This document shows, piece after piece, positions 1 to 6,118 of a stretch of 8,700 bases of DNA. Below the pieces are notes generated by a model. The model was not told where the DNA came from and ran no database searches. It was given only the letters and a program-made list of their open reading frames with translations. Within the stretch, counting starts at the first letter, position 1. Each line of letters opens with the position of its first letter. Both the position numbers and the translations under genes were made by a program. Source of the DNA: Clostridiales bacterium UBA8153 (GTDB taxonomy: Bacteria > Bacillota > Sulfobacillia > UBA8153); contig DMHJ01000002.1 in assembly GCA_003449495.1 (NCBI GenBank), forward strand, positions 877 to 9,576, given 5' to 3'.

Positions 1-829
1 CGCTGGCCAACCGACACAGCCCGTCCGATAACCAGCCGCTTAGTCCTGAAAGGTTGTCAAAGGCCAGTACCCAGTTGTTCGCGGCAGCAATCATGAGGTC
101 GCGCTCATCGCGCGGCGAGGTCCGCACTTCCACCGCCGAGGGGTCGAGCAGGGCCTTCAGGAACCGCGCCAGCAGGGTCTTGCCGGTGCCTTGTTCCCCG
201 TGGAGCATCAGCAGCAGGTAGGGGCCCTGCGGACGCGCCGCCGCCAACAGCCAACTGATCGCTAAAACCCGGGCCCGCTCCTCTCCCAGGTTGACGAACT
301 CGGCGAGTTCGGCGAGCGTTCCTCCGGCCTGCGGGGCCGGCAACGGCAGCATTCCCCGTGGGCGCCAGAAGAACACGGGGGGTTCGGAAACCAGCCTCCA
401 GCCGCTCGCCGTTACCTCGACCGCCTGCCAAGCGGCATTGCCGAGGTCGAGATAGATGGCGCCATCGCGCTCAGCCAGGCGGGTGTGTACCTCGCCGCGC
501 TGGCCAGCGGTCTCCGCGCGGGCTTCAAGCAACCCGATGGCGTCCTGCAGCGCCTGCGCGCCGGGCGGCTTATCGTACACCTCGGCGAACCTGCGCACCA
601 GCCAGCGGCGGAAACCTTTGCCGCGTACCGGCCAATTCTCCCGGTGCTGGCCGACGGGCACACTGGCGAATACGTCGCCTCGAGGGGTGAAGATGAAGAT
701 GGCTTCGCCGGCCAGCTCGACGAGCACTTGCGCCTGGTTCGGTTTGTCCTGACCCCGTTCTTCGGCTACCTCCCGTGGCGGCTTCTTAAGGATGCCGGCA
801 TCGATTAGGACTTGGCGGTCGATGTTCAT
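1..829 (-). CDS. Phage/ICE-type P-loop ATPase, primase-helicase related (C-terminus cut by window edge)
   Basis: The open frame runs from ATG at 829 to the window edge, about 276 residues without a stop. A canonical Walker A, GEQGTGKT, occupies residues 211-218 (176-199) after a hydrophobic strand (PYLLLMLH). About 45 residues later a Walker B-like strand, WVLAFDN, is followed by LSGLSGWLSDGLCRLA. This arrangement matches ATPase modules of mobile elements that are often linked to primase-polymerase domains and thought to unwind DNA in element replication. The first ~200 residues have no motif I can name, and no primase catalytic residues are seen in them. The start is supported by an ATGA overlap with the preceding gene, indicating translational coupling. 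Conserved downstream parts are off-window, so helicase activity is a family-level inference. Confidence 0.8.
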   Translation of the reverse strand, partial: MNIDRQVLIDAGILKKPPREVAEERGQDKPNQAQVLVELAGEAIFIFTPRGDVFASVPVGQHRENWPVRGKGFRRWLVRRFAEVYDKPPGAQALQDAIGLLEARAETAGQRGEVHTRLAERDGAIYLDLGNAAWQAVEVTASGWRLVSEPPVFFWRPRGMLPLPAPQAGGTLAELAEFVNLGEERARVLAISWLLAAARPQGPYLLLMLHGEQGTGKTLLARFLKALLDPSAVEVRTSPRDERDLMIAAANNWVLAFDNLSGLSGWLSDGLCRLAS

Positions 830-1128
830 GCCGCCCCACCCCGGCGCGCCTGCTCACGCCGAACGGCCGCTAAGCGCGCCAGCAGCCACTGCTCCACCGT
901 GACCAGGTGCCCCGGCCCTGCGCCCACCAGTCGCCCCAGCTCGCGCGGCGCCGAGAGCACCAACGCCAGCTCGGCGCGCTGCTCCTCCCTCCACAGGCCG
1001 ATGACGCCCAGTTTCGGCAGGTCGAGGTGATGGCACCTTTGCCAGGTTTCGCAGGAATCGCCCGGGTCCGGCAGCCCGCAGCGCTTGAAAAACCTCACCC
1101 TGGATGGTAAAATCAATGGTGAAGGCAT
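826..1128 (-). CDS. Small protein of unknown function, mobile-element operon
   Basis: A 100-residue frame starts at ATG 1128 and ends in TGA that overlaps the ATG of the downstream ATPase gene (ATGA). I do not recognise the family. Three Cys and two His sit close together near residues 18-34 (CGLPDPGDSCETWQRCHH), which could bind a metal, although the spacing fits no zinc-finger pattern I know. The rest is Leu/Ala/Arg-rich and probably helical. AGAGGAGG at 1141-1148 is a good ribosome site but lies 12 bases from this ATG, longer than usual. A competing frame reads through the same region from further upstream, but its product looks like random Gly/Ala/Arg sequence, so this frame is preferred. 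The coupling suggests a partner role with the ATPase. Confidence 0.55.
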   Translation of the reverse strand: MPSPLILPSRVRFFKRCGLPDPGDSCETWQRCHHLDLPKLGVIGLWREEQRAELALVLSAPRELGRLVGAGPGHLVTVEQWLLARLAAVRREQARRGGAA

Positions 1129-1152
1129 AGTCGACCGTGTCCTCCTCTGCCG

Positions 1153-1174
1153 CCCCCGGTCTGCCCGCCGGGGG
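1153..1174 (-). repeat. Intercistronic GC-rich hairpin
   Basis: Perfect 7-bp arms CCCCCGG (1153-1159) and CCGGGGG (1168-1174) flank an 8-base loop. The hairpin lies between the helix-turn-helix stop (1189) and the next start (1128) of the leftward operon. No T-run follows on the minus strand, so it is not a standard terminator. It may be an RNA-processing or attenuation structure, or chance in GC-rich DNA. Confidence 0.35.
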
Positions 1175-1188
1175 TTTCCGTTTCTGCT

Positions 1189-1422
1189 TCATCCGCCAGT
1201 CCGGCCCCCCGCCTGCTGCCACCGGACCACCTGCTCCTGGACCCACGCCTCCAGCCAAGCCCGCGGCACCCGGCGGCTTTCCCCCATGCAAACGGTCGGC
1301 CACTCCCCCCGGTTTAGCAAGTTGAATGCGTGAGAGCGACTGATCCCGACGAGCTGGGCGGCTTCCTCGACACGCAATAGGAGCTTTCCCTCCAACCCTC
1401 CCGACCGCAAACTCTTTTCCAC
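1189..1422 (-). CDS. Helix-turn-helix DNA-binding protein, excisionase/AlpA-like
   Basis: A protein of about 77 residues centred on LRVEEAAQLVGISRSHAFNL, then SRRVPRAWLEAWVQEQV. This is the compact winged-helix arrangement of the MerR-like 'DNA-binding excisionase' family: a first helix with an EAA motif, a turn and recognition helix at VGISRSHAFNLL, and a basic wing ending in RVPRAWLEAWV. Such proteins direct excision or regulate the integrase. I chose GTG at 1422 because AAGGGGG lies 9 bases upstream; an in-frame ATG at 1443 would add seven residues, and a start further out would run through the control region. It is transcribed divergently from the integrase pair, the usual xis/int layout. 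Whether it acts as Xis or as a repressor cannot be decided here. Confidence 0.8.
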   Translation of the reverse strand: MEKSLRSGGLEGKLLLRVEEAAQLVGISRSHAFNLLNRGEWPTVCMGESRRVPRAWLEAWVQEQVVRWQQAGGRTGG

Positions 1423-1436
1423 GGAAAAACACCCCC

Positions 1437-1475
1437 TTGACATGCAGGCGGTCCACCTGCTACACCTGCTACTAT
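1437..1475 (+). promoter_or_regulatory. Divergent control region: dyad operator, 9-bp tandem repeat, -35-like TTGACA
   Basis: TTGACA at 1437-1442 is a perfect -35 hexamer reading right; TACACC, 18 bases on (1461-1466), is the best but weak -10. Over this spacer lies a 17-bp dyad at 1444-1460 (GCAGG-CGGTCCA-CCTGC, seven of eight pairs symmetric). It runs into two exact tandem copies of CACCTGCTA at 1454-1462 and 1463-1471. The repeats cover the promoter of both divergent genes, so binding by the adjacent helix-turn-helix protein or by the recombinase is plausible. Confidence 0.4.
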
Positions 1476-1509
1476 TAGTGTAAACCATCATTGTTAGGGG
1501 GGGCATACG

Positions 1510-2583
1510 ATGGTAGTCCCTCGACGCAGAACGTCCCTAACCGAGCAGGAGGTCCGCAGGGACCTGGCCGCCCTACTGGGCCGCTCGGTGCGGGACGATA
1601 TCTGGACCGACCTGATGGAGCGCCAGTATATGGAGAATTTTCTGGACGATGGCGCCGATGCCGACGACCTGGAGGATCTACACCAGGAGTACCTACGCCT
1701 CGACCGGCGGTACGGCGAGAAGAAGCGGCGTTCGACTGCCCCGCGCGAAGTGCCCCCCGACGGACGGCTCACCGCACTCTCCGAAATCCTGGCCATCGAA
1801 GCCGCCCAAGACCCGCGGGTCATCGCCTACCGCCGGGATGTGCTCGGCGGCCGCCTGCTGGGCAGGGAGGAAGCCGTGGAGTGGATACGAACTGAAAATG
1901 CCCAGCAGCCAGGAGGTCTTACCCGGGTCACCGTCGGACTCCCCCTGGACACGCGGTCCCTGCGTGACTTCAATTGGCTGGACGCGCTCTGCGCCCTGCC
2001 CGCGGAGGAGCGGGCCCGCCTACCCGTCAGGTTCGGGACGCACACGCTGGCCTATGTCGACCCCGACGACACCAGGGCCCACCACCTACCCGTGCACTGG
2101 AACGGTCCCCTCGGGAAGCTCCAGGCCCTGGCCGCAGCGCTGGCCCGTCAGTATAACTGGGAGGATGCGTGGGCGACCGTGTTCATCCTCACCGGCGCCG
2201 CCCCTTTCATCCCGAAGGCGAGGATGACGCTGACCTACTCCTCCGGTCGTCCTCCCCGGGTCAGCCTGGACCTGGACCCCCGGCTCTCATCCGGCGAAGT
2301 TGCGGACCTCTATGCCGAAGTCCGGCGCGAAGTCTTCCACGGAAGCGACAAGCCGATGACAGAGAAACACTTGCGACTCGCCGTCTTTCATGCCGAGCGC
2401 ACGGGGCTGCCGTGGCGGAGAATGATGGAGGAGTGGAACCGGCACCATCACCAATGGCGGTACGAGAACCTGCACCGTTTCACCTTGGATGCGAAGGCCG
2501 CCTGGTGTCGGGTCACCGGGCGGAAGTGGACACCACGTAGAGGAGGAAAGGTCAGCGGGGAAGCGGCGCCGCGAAACCGGTGA
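1510..2583 (+). CDS. Unknown 357-aa protein preceding the integrase
   Basis: ATG at 1510 is preceded by a run of AGGGGGGG six bases upstream, a good start. I do not recognise a family. The N-terminal ~80 residues are highly charged, with an acidic stretch (DDGADADDLEDLHQEY), and look helical. A middle region (about 140-260) mixes strands and helices, with WLDALCALPAEERARLPVRF and an aromatic/His-rich part. The C-terminal ~90 residues are rich in Arg, His and Trp (EEWNRHHHQWRYENLHRF), ending in a basic tail, as in nucleic-acid-binding domains. It shares a promoter with, and overlaps, the recombinase gene, so a role in recombination, its directionality or its control is possible; no catalytic motif supports a specific function. 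Confidence 0.8.
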   Translation: MVVPRRRTSLTEQEVRRDLAALLGRSVRDDIWTDLMERQYMENFLDDGADADDLEDLHQEYLRLDRRYGEKKRRSTAPREVPPDGRLTALSEILAIEAAQDPRVIAYRRDVLGGRLLGREEAVEWIRTENAQQPGGLTRVTVGLPLDTRSLRDFNWLDALCALPAEERARLPVRFGTHTLAYVDPDDTRAHHLPVHWNGPLGKLQALAAALARQYNWEDAWATVFILTGAAPFIPKARMTLTYSSGRPPRVSLDLDPRLSSGEVADLYAEVRREVFHGSDKPMTEKHLRLAVFHAERTGLPWRRMMEEWNRHHHQWRYENLHRFTLDAKAAWCRVTGRKWTPRRGGKVSGEAAPRNR

Positions 2584-3751
2584 AGGGAGCATCTACAAGG
2601 AGTCGAGGACGCTGGCCGACGGATCGAAGACGTTTTACTGGCGAGGTGAAGTGTGCGCGGTAGACGCCGGCGGCCAGAAGCAGGTGTTGCACCTACGCGG
2701 GCGGACCCGGGAAGACGTGCAGCGAGAGCTGGCCCAGATCGTCGCGGACCGGCAGCGCGGGTTACCCCTGGACCCGGGCCGGATGACCCTGGGGGAGTTC
2801 CTCGCCCGCTGGCTCGACACCGCCGTGAAGCCCTCGACCCGCCCCAGCACGTTTGCCTCCTACGCTCTAAACGTCCGGCTGCACCTTGGCCCCAGCCTCG
2901 GTCATATCGCCCTGCGCAAGCTCGCTCCCGCCGACGTGCAGGGGTTCTACGCCCGCAAACTGGAAGGCGGCCTCTCTCCGCGCACCGTGCAGTATCTGCA
3001 TAGCATCTTGCATCGCAGCCTGGAACAGGCCGTCCGTTGGGGACTGGCTCCTCGCAACGTCTGCGACGCGGTAGACCGACCGAAGGCGCCCCGCAAGCTC
3101 ATGACCACGCTGACGCCAGCTGAAGCGGCCCGCTTCCTCGACGCCGCCCGCGCGGACCGTTTCTATGCGCTCTACGTGCTGGCCGTCACCTGCGGCCTAC
3201 GACAAGGCGAACTCCTGGGCTTGACCTGGGCTCAGGTGAACTTCAAGGAAGAGCAGCTAGCGGTCAGCAGTCAACTCCAGTTTCGCCGGGGGACGGACGG
3301 CGAGGCCGGCCGCTTCGAGCTGGTGCAGACCAAAGGGGGGCGCGGGCGCAACGTGGCCCTGCCCCCGCTGGCCGTCAGCAGCCTGCAGCAGCATCGGCGG
3401 GCCCAGCTACAGGAAAGGCTGGCCCTCGGCGAGGCCTGGGACGGGGCCTGGGACCTGGTGTTCGTGACGCAGGTCGGGACGCCGGTCCATCATGGCAACC
3501 TCCTCCGTCGGTCGTTCTTCCCTCTCCTCGCCAAGGCCGGCTGCCCCCGCATTCGCTTTCACGACCTGCGGCATACCTGCGCGACGCTCCTCTTGCAAGC
3601 CGGGGAGCATCCCAAAGTCGTCCAGGAACTGCTCGGCCACGCCTCGGTCACCTTGACCCTCGATGTTTACAGCCATGTGCTGCCGTCGATGCAGAAGGCC
3701 GCCGCCGCCAGGATCCAGGCGGTGCTGGAGGCCGCCAAGCCGGGGCGGTAA
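2489..3751 (+). CDS. int: Tyrosine recombinase, phage/ICE integrase
   Basis: The protein carries out site-specific strand exchange that inserts and removes the element. All catalytic residues are present (numbered from ATG 2489): R238 in TCGLRQGELLGLTW, K282 in the beta-hairpin QTKGGRGRN, H358 and R361 in HDLRHTCATLLLQAG, H384 in LLGHAS and nucleophile Y394 in DVYSHV. An AP2-like arm-binding domain (GEGSIYK onward) and a SAM-like core-binding domain (MTLGEFLARW onward) precede it. ATG 2489 is the only standard in-frame start and lies 95 bases inside the upstream gene, giving 420 residues. The first ~25 residues look non-native, while a strong AGAGGAGG at 2539-2546 has no standard in-frame start after it. 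Homologues usually begin near KRRRETGEGSIY, so the true N-terminus is unsettled. The gene reads toward tRNA-Phe. Confidence 0.95.
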   Translation: MRRPPGVGSPGGSGHHVEEERSAGKRRRETGEGSIYKESRTLADGSKTFYWRGEVCAVDAGGQKQVLHLRGRTREDVQRELAQIVADRQRGLPLDPGRMTLGEFLARWLDTAVKPSTRPSTFASYALNVRLHLGPSLGHIALRKLAPADVQGFYARKLEGGLSPRTVQYLHSILHRSLEQAVRWGLAPRNVCDAVDRPKAPRKLMTTLTPAEAARFLDAARADRFYALYVLAVTCGLRQGELLGLTWAQVNFKEEQLAVSSQLQFRRGTDGEAGRFELVQTKGGRGRNVALPPLAVSSLQQHRRAQLQERLALGEAWDGAWDLVFVTQVGTPVHHGNLLRRSFFPLLAKAGCPRIRFHDLRHTCATLLLQAGEHPKVVQELLGHASVTLTLDVYSHVLPSMQKAAAARIQAVLEAAKPGR

Positions 3752-3759
3752 AACACAGC

Positions 3760-3788
3760 AGGGACCTGGCTGCTTACCAGGTCCCTTT
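3760..3788 (+). terminator. Rho-independent terminator after the integrase
   Basis: A perfect 10-bp stem, AGGGACCTGG (3760-3769) with CCAGGTCCCT (3777-3786), closes a 7-base loop and runs into TTTT, eight bases after the integrase stop. An A-rich tract on its left (AAAACACA) means it could also stop leftward transcription coming from the tRNA gene. Confidence 0.85.
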
Positions 3789-3791
3789 TCT

Positions 3792-3817
3792 GGTTCCCCC
3801 ACGATTCCCCCATCGTG
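3792..3817 (+). repeat. Two 11-bp tandem repeats overlapping an inverted repeat, att region
   Basis: GGTTCCCCCAC (3792-3802) and GATTCCCCCAT (3803-3813) are head-to-tail copies differing at two positions. CACGAT (3800-3805) and ATCGTG (3812-3817) form a 6-bp inverted repeat across the second copy. They lie between the integrase terminator and the tRNA 3' end, where arm-type recombinase sites are expected. The assignment as arm sites is inference. Confidence 0.45.
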
Positions 3818-3872
3818 CCCTTTTCAGCGTCCCGCGCCCCGGGGGTATGGGGCCGTTAGGCTGGGTTTTTGC

Positions 3873-3948
<76 letters not shown>

Positions 3949-3965
3949 AACGTTGTAGTACCGCC

Positions 3966-3994
3966 ATATTAGCATAACTTCCGGTCAGAAGCAA
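3966..3994 (-). promoter_or_regulatory. Likely promoter of tRNA-Phe
   Basis: Reading leftward, TTGCTT (3989-3994) and TAATAT (3966-3971) are separated by exactly 17 bases. The expected transcript start is about 10 bases before the mature tRNA. Each hexamer matches the housekeeping consensus only in part; the spacing and position are the main support. Confidence 0.5.
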
Positions 3995-4473
3995 GACCGC
4001 CCGGCTCGCCTGCCAGGTCCTCATCAAAGTCGCCGGAGTTCCCAGCCCCTTGCCACGGTCGCCCGCCAGTCAGCCCTGGTCGATGATAGCGCTCTTTGCC
4101 GTTCGCGGCCGTAGTCGGGTAGCTTGGCCCGTGACCGTGCAGCAGAGGCCACACCGGTGGTCCCCTTGGCGAGTGCGCATACGGGCCCCGACGGGAGAGC
4201 CGGTCCAGAGCTTCGCGGCCAGAGCCTCTGACCCTTCCTTGCAGGTGCTCATACAGCCCCCGGTTGGGGAGCCTCGATCCTACTGTCCCGCATGACAACC
4301 TGCTGGTGGAAGCCAACTAGATCCGGCGCTCCGCGCTCTTTCTGGATACTGGCCACCGGGCATCCCTCCCATGTGCATACAGGTCGACATGATGGGTGGA
4401 TAATCCTGCCTCCGGGGGCGGAGCGACAAGTATTTCTACCAGCCTACCCCATATAGCTCTTTGGATAATGCGC

Positions 4474-4498
4474 CATCCTGCCATCATCTGGCAGGATG
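4474..4498. repeat. Perfect 10-bp inverted repeat (hairpin)
   Basis: CATCCTGCCA (4474-4483) and TGGCAGGATG (4489-4498) flank the 5-base loop TCATC. No T-run follows on either strand, so it is not a typical intrinsic terminator. It lies alone in the gene-poor interval. Confidence 0.7.
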
Positions 4499-4520
4499 CG
4501 GAAGACCTGTGGAAAGCCAA

Positions 4521-4572
4521 AGGCCCGGTAGAGATCTCATTCCGTCCCCCGGCATGACTCTTGACCGGGCCT
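4521..4572. repeat. 9-bp inverted repeat closing a 34-base loop
   Basis: AGGCCCGGT (4521-4529) pairs exactly with ACCGGGCCT (4564-4572), 22 bases after the previous hairpin. AGAG just inside the left arm can pair with CTCT near the right arm, lengthening the stem with a small bulge. Its role is unknown. Confidence 0.5.
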
Positions 4573-4720
4573 ACTGGAGCCTCGATTGCAGTCTAACGCG
4601 GTCAACTCGGGCTAGGCAGGCCGTTCTCGCCCGGGGTAGGAGCGCCCGGCCCAGGCACGTCGCAATGCCAGGCTACCGGTGAATAGCGGGCGCGTCATGA
4701 ACTTAGGAAAGGGCCGACGA

Positions 4721-5296
4721 CTATCGCCGGGGGCTAGTCGGGGCCTGGCAAAGCCATCTCCCCAGTGCGACACATTGGGCCTGGACCTCGGGCTTGCCTT
4801 CGACATCGCCGGGTGCGCCGCAACCGGGAGCGAGCACGGCTTCGTGGAGCTTGCACCCCAGGTAGTCCAGGGCATCCGAGAACATGCCGACAACGTGTCG
4901 ACCGGTGGATGGGTCGGAATCGGCCATGGGCAGAACCAGCCCAAACCTTTTGCCCCGGAGCGTCCCGTGACGGTCGCCCTGGAAACCATACCATCTGTCG
5001 ACAAAGCTCTTCATATGCCCGCTCGGACCCCACCAGTACACGGGAGTACCCAGGACAAACGCATGAGCGTCCTCAAGGACGGGCTGAACCGCCTCCATGT
5101 CGTCCTGGTTGAAACACCTGTGCGGGGGCTGGTGGCACACGTCGCACCCGAAACAATGCCCGATCCGCCGGTCCTTAAGGACGATGCAGGCGACCTGTGC
5201 GCCAGCCTCTTGGGCGGCATCCAGCACCCAACGAACCATCCGGTCGGTGTTACCACCCACCCTGGGAGAACCCATGATCCCGACAACTTTGACCAT
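4721..5296 (-). CDS. Flavodoxin-fold NAD(P)H:FMN reductase-like protein, iron-sulfur flavoprotein type
   Basis: A 191-residue protein with the phosphate-binding start of the family, VVGIMGSPRVGGNTDRMV, near residues 5-22. Next come the compact cysteine motif CFGCDVCHQPPHRC (C-x2-C-x2-C-x6-C), the flavin-loop signature GTPVYWWGPSGHMKSFVDR and a C-terminal YLGCKL strand. Proteins with the glycine motif plus this Cys cluster are iron-sulfur flavoproteins carrying FMN and a 4Fe-4S centre, acting as cytosolic electron carriers in anaerobes; cluster binding here is inferred from the spacing. ATG 5296 is preferred (AGAGGTG 8 bases upstream); GTG 5299 is an alternative. The start overlaps the stop of a possible small ORF (TGATG). 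A long open frame on the other strand is its antisense shadow. Confidence 0.9.
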   Translation of the reverse strand: MVKVVGIMGSPRVGGNTDRMVRWVLDAAQEAGAQVACIVLKDRRIGHCFGCDVCHQPPHRCFNQDDMEAVQPVLEDAHAFVLGTPVYWWGPSGHMKSFVDRWYGFQGDRHGTLRGKRFGLVLPMADSDPSTGRHVVGMFSDALDYLGCKLHEAVLAPGCGAPGDVEGKPEVQAQCVALGRWLCQAPTSPRR

Positions 5297-5448
5297 CACG
5301 ACGACACCTCTCTCCCATTTCCCGAGTGGCCTCTGACCGCGATCCAGCCTGCCCGCCGTCCCAGCCTCACCGCCTGTGAGCCGTGTACTGCAAGGAGTTG
5401 GTAGCTATCCGCTCGCGGCAACAACCTACCGAAGCCTTCATACTCCAC
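5296..5448 (-). CDS. Possible small protein (50 aa) coupled to the flavoprotein gene
   Basis: GTG at 5448 is preceded by a textbook AAGGAGG (5454-5460) at 5-base spacing. The frame runs 50 codons, and its TGA overlaps the ATG of the flavoprotein (TGATG), the layout of a coupled gene pair. The product begins with EYEGFGRLLPRADSYQLL after the start and becomes Gly/Arg-rich; I recognise no family. The frame stays open upstream to an ATG at 5598, without a ribosome site there. It could equally be a leader reading frame or chance. Confidence 0.35.
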   Translation of the reverse strand: MEYEGFGRLLPRADSYQLLAVHGSQAVRLGRRAGWIAVRGHSGNGREVSS

Positions 5449-5867
5449 CGTGACCTCCTTCACCTGCCTTCGTGATGGCGTGTGATCCCATGGCCGGTAT
5501 CCGGAGCTACGGAGATCACTGGGGATGGTGGGCCCGGAATACACCCTCTCGAGCACCGCCTGTGCAGCTTCCCCCAGCTGAGTGCCGTGCAGCTGCATGG
5601 GGCAGGTTCACCGTACCGCCGGGACGCCAACCCCCATGCCTTCACCGCACCCACCGGGACAGCTTCTGCCGGGACGAATTCCGGGAGGGGCGTGGTGCCC
5701 GCACTCCCTGCCACCAACCGAATCCATTGTCGTAACAGTGTGTGTTTGCCGGTAGCATGCGAAAACCCTGTCTCGTCGCATATGACTGGCTGGCATAGAA
5801 TACCACGTGGCAGGAAGTCCTTCGGGTGCCGCGGAAGTTCTCGCCGAGTTTGCCCTAGTATGTGAAT
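5449..5867. other. Interval without a supported gene
   Basis: Several overlapping frames of 80-160 codons are open on both strands, as expected in GC-rich DNA, but none has a good ribosome site or recognisable product. A CCACGTGG palindrome lies at 5803-5810. Promoters of the flavoprotein unit (leftward) and of the permease leader (rightward) should lie here; I cannot pick convincing hexamers. Confidence 0.4.
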
Positions 5868-6118
5868 CCCCAGACCGGTATGTGGTAGTCTGGGTGTGAG
5901 CGGCCCAGGGTGGGGACAAGCCACCGTGCAGTGGCCCGGAGCCACCGGCATGCGGCCGTCACTACTCGGGCGGGGGGTGCCGCTTCCTCCCGATCAGTGA
6001 CGGATGCTCCGGTGAGGAGCACCTCAGGTTGGCCCGCGGGCCGGCAGTACCAGTGCGGGTCCCGAGGCATAGCGGTAGACGAGTGTCGCTGTGTTGCCTT
6101 GCCCAGGAAATGGCAGGT
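5868..6118 (+). ncRNA. Candidate structured leader RNA upstream of the permease
   Basis: Stems follow one another in the permease sense. CCCAGAC (5869-5875) pairs with GTCTGGG (5888-5894), and GCCAC (5920-5924) with GTGGC (5931-5935). A long arm combines CACCGG/CCGGTG, CAT/ATG, GTCACT (5958-5963)/AGTGAC (5996-6001), TCGGG/CCCGA and GG/CC. GGCC-CGCG-GGCC follows at 6031-6042, then CGAGGCA (6063-6069) with TGCCTTG (6095-6101) enclosing AGCG/CGCT. CTTGCC (6098-6103) can instead pair with GGCAGG (6112-6117), which would break the previous stem, a switch-like feature just before the ribosome site. It matches no riboswitch class I can recall. GC-rich DNA forms stems easily, so this is a candidate only. 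Confidence 0.35.

Larger units (their letters stand above)
1..3872. mobile_element. Right-hand end of an integrated element (prophage or ICE-like), inserted at tRNA-Phe
   Basis: The interval holds a tyrosine recombinase reading toward the 3' end of a tRNA gene, a divergent excisionase-like helix-turn-helix gene, and a primase/helicase-type ATPase. That is the usual recombination-replication end of an integrative element. The tRNA remains complete, as expected when the element carries a copy of the tRNA 3' end. No structural phage or conjugation gene is visible, so prophage, ICE or smaller satellite cannot be told apart. The other boundary lies left of position 1. The right boundary is inferred and may fall inside the tRNA 3' half. 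Confidence 0.7.
3949..4720. other. Gene-poor interval of ~770 bp
   Basis: I see no gene I can support on either strand apart from the tRNA promoter at its left end. Short frames exist (for example a leftward 60-codon frame from ATG 4252 with Cys residues in RCGLCC), but none has a convincing start site or family. The interval contains two perfect inverted repeats (4474-4498 and 4521-4572), a GCCG-TTCG-CGGC mini-hairpin at 4098-4109, and a repeated GGAGCCTCGAT (4268-4278 and 4576-4586). It may be decayed coding sequence or hold an untranslated RNA. Confidence 0.5.

Noticed and set aside
854..1456. Leftward 200-codon frame across the helix-turn-helix and small-protein genes
   Set aside because: Its product is low-complexity Gly/Ala/Arg/Pro sequence without a motif, and it runs out of frame with a clear helix-turn-helix domain and with the ATGA-coupled small gene.
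2489..2600. Programmed -1 frameshift joining the 357-aa protein to the integrase
   Set aside because: The integrase frame is +1 relative to the upstream frame, and no standard slippery heptamer in phase is present.
3407..3802. Leftward 131-codon frame
   Set aside because: Antisense shadow of the integrase catalytic domain and terminator.
3969..4316. Leftward 115-codon frame next to tRNA-Phe
   Set aside because: It covers the tRNA promoter, has no ribosome site and gives an unrecognisable product; kept only as part of the gene-poor interval.
4268..4586. Direct repeat GGAGCCTCGAT as transposon or att ends
   Set aside because: Only 11 bp, with no target duplication, transposase or further similarity around it; may be chance.
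4679..5404. Rightward 241-codon frame
   Set aside because: It is antisense to the flavodoxin-fold gene, whose glycine and cysteine motifs are unmistakable; the antisense product has no recognisable feature.
5460..5951. Leftward 163-codon frame and overlapping rightward frames
   Set aside because: Several frames are open at once on both strands, as GC-rich noncoding DNA allows; none has a start signal or family features.
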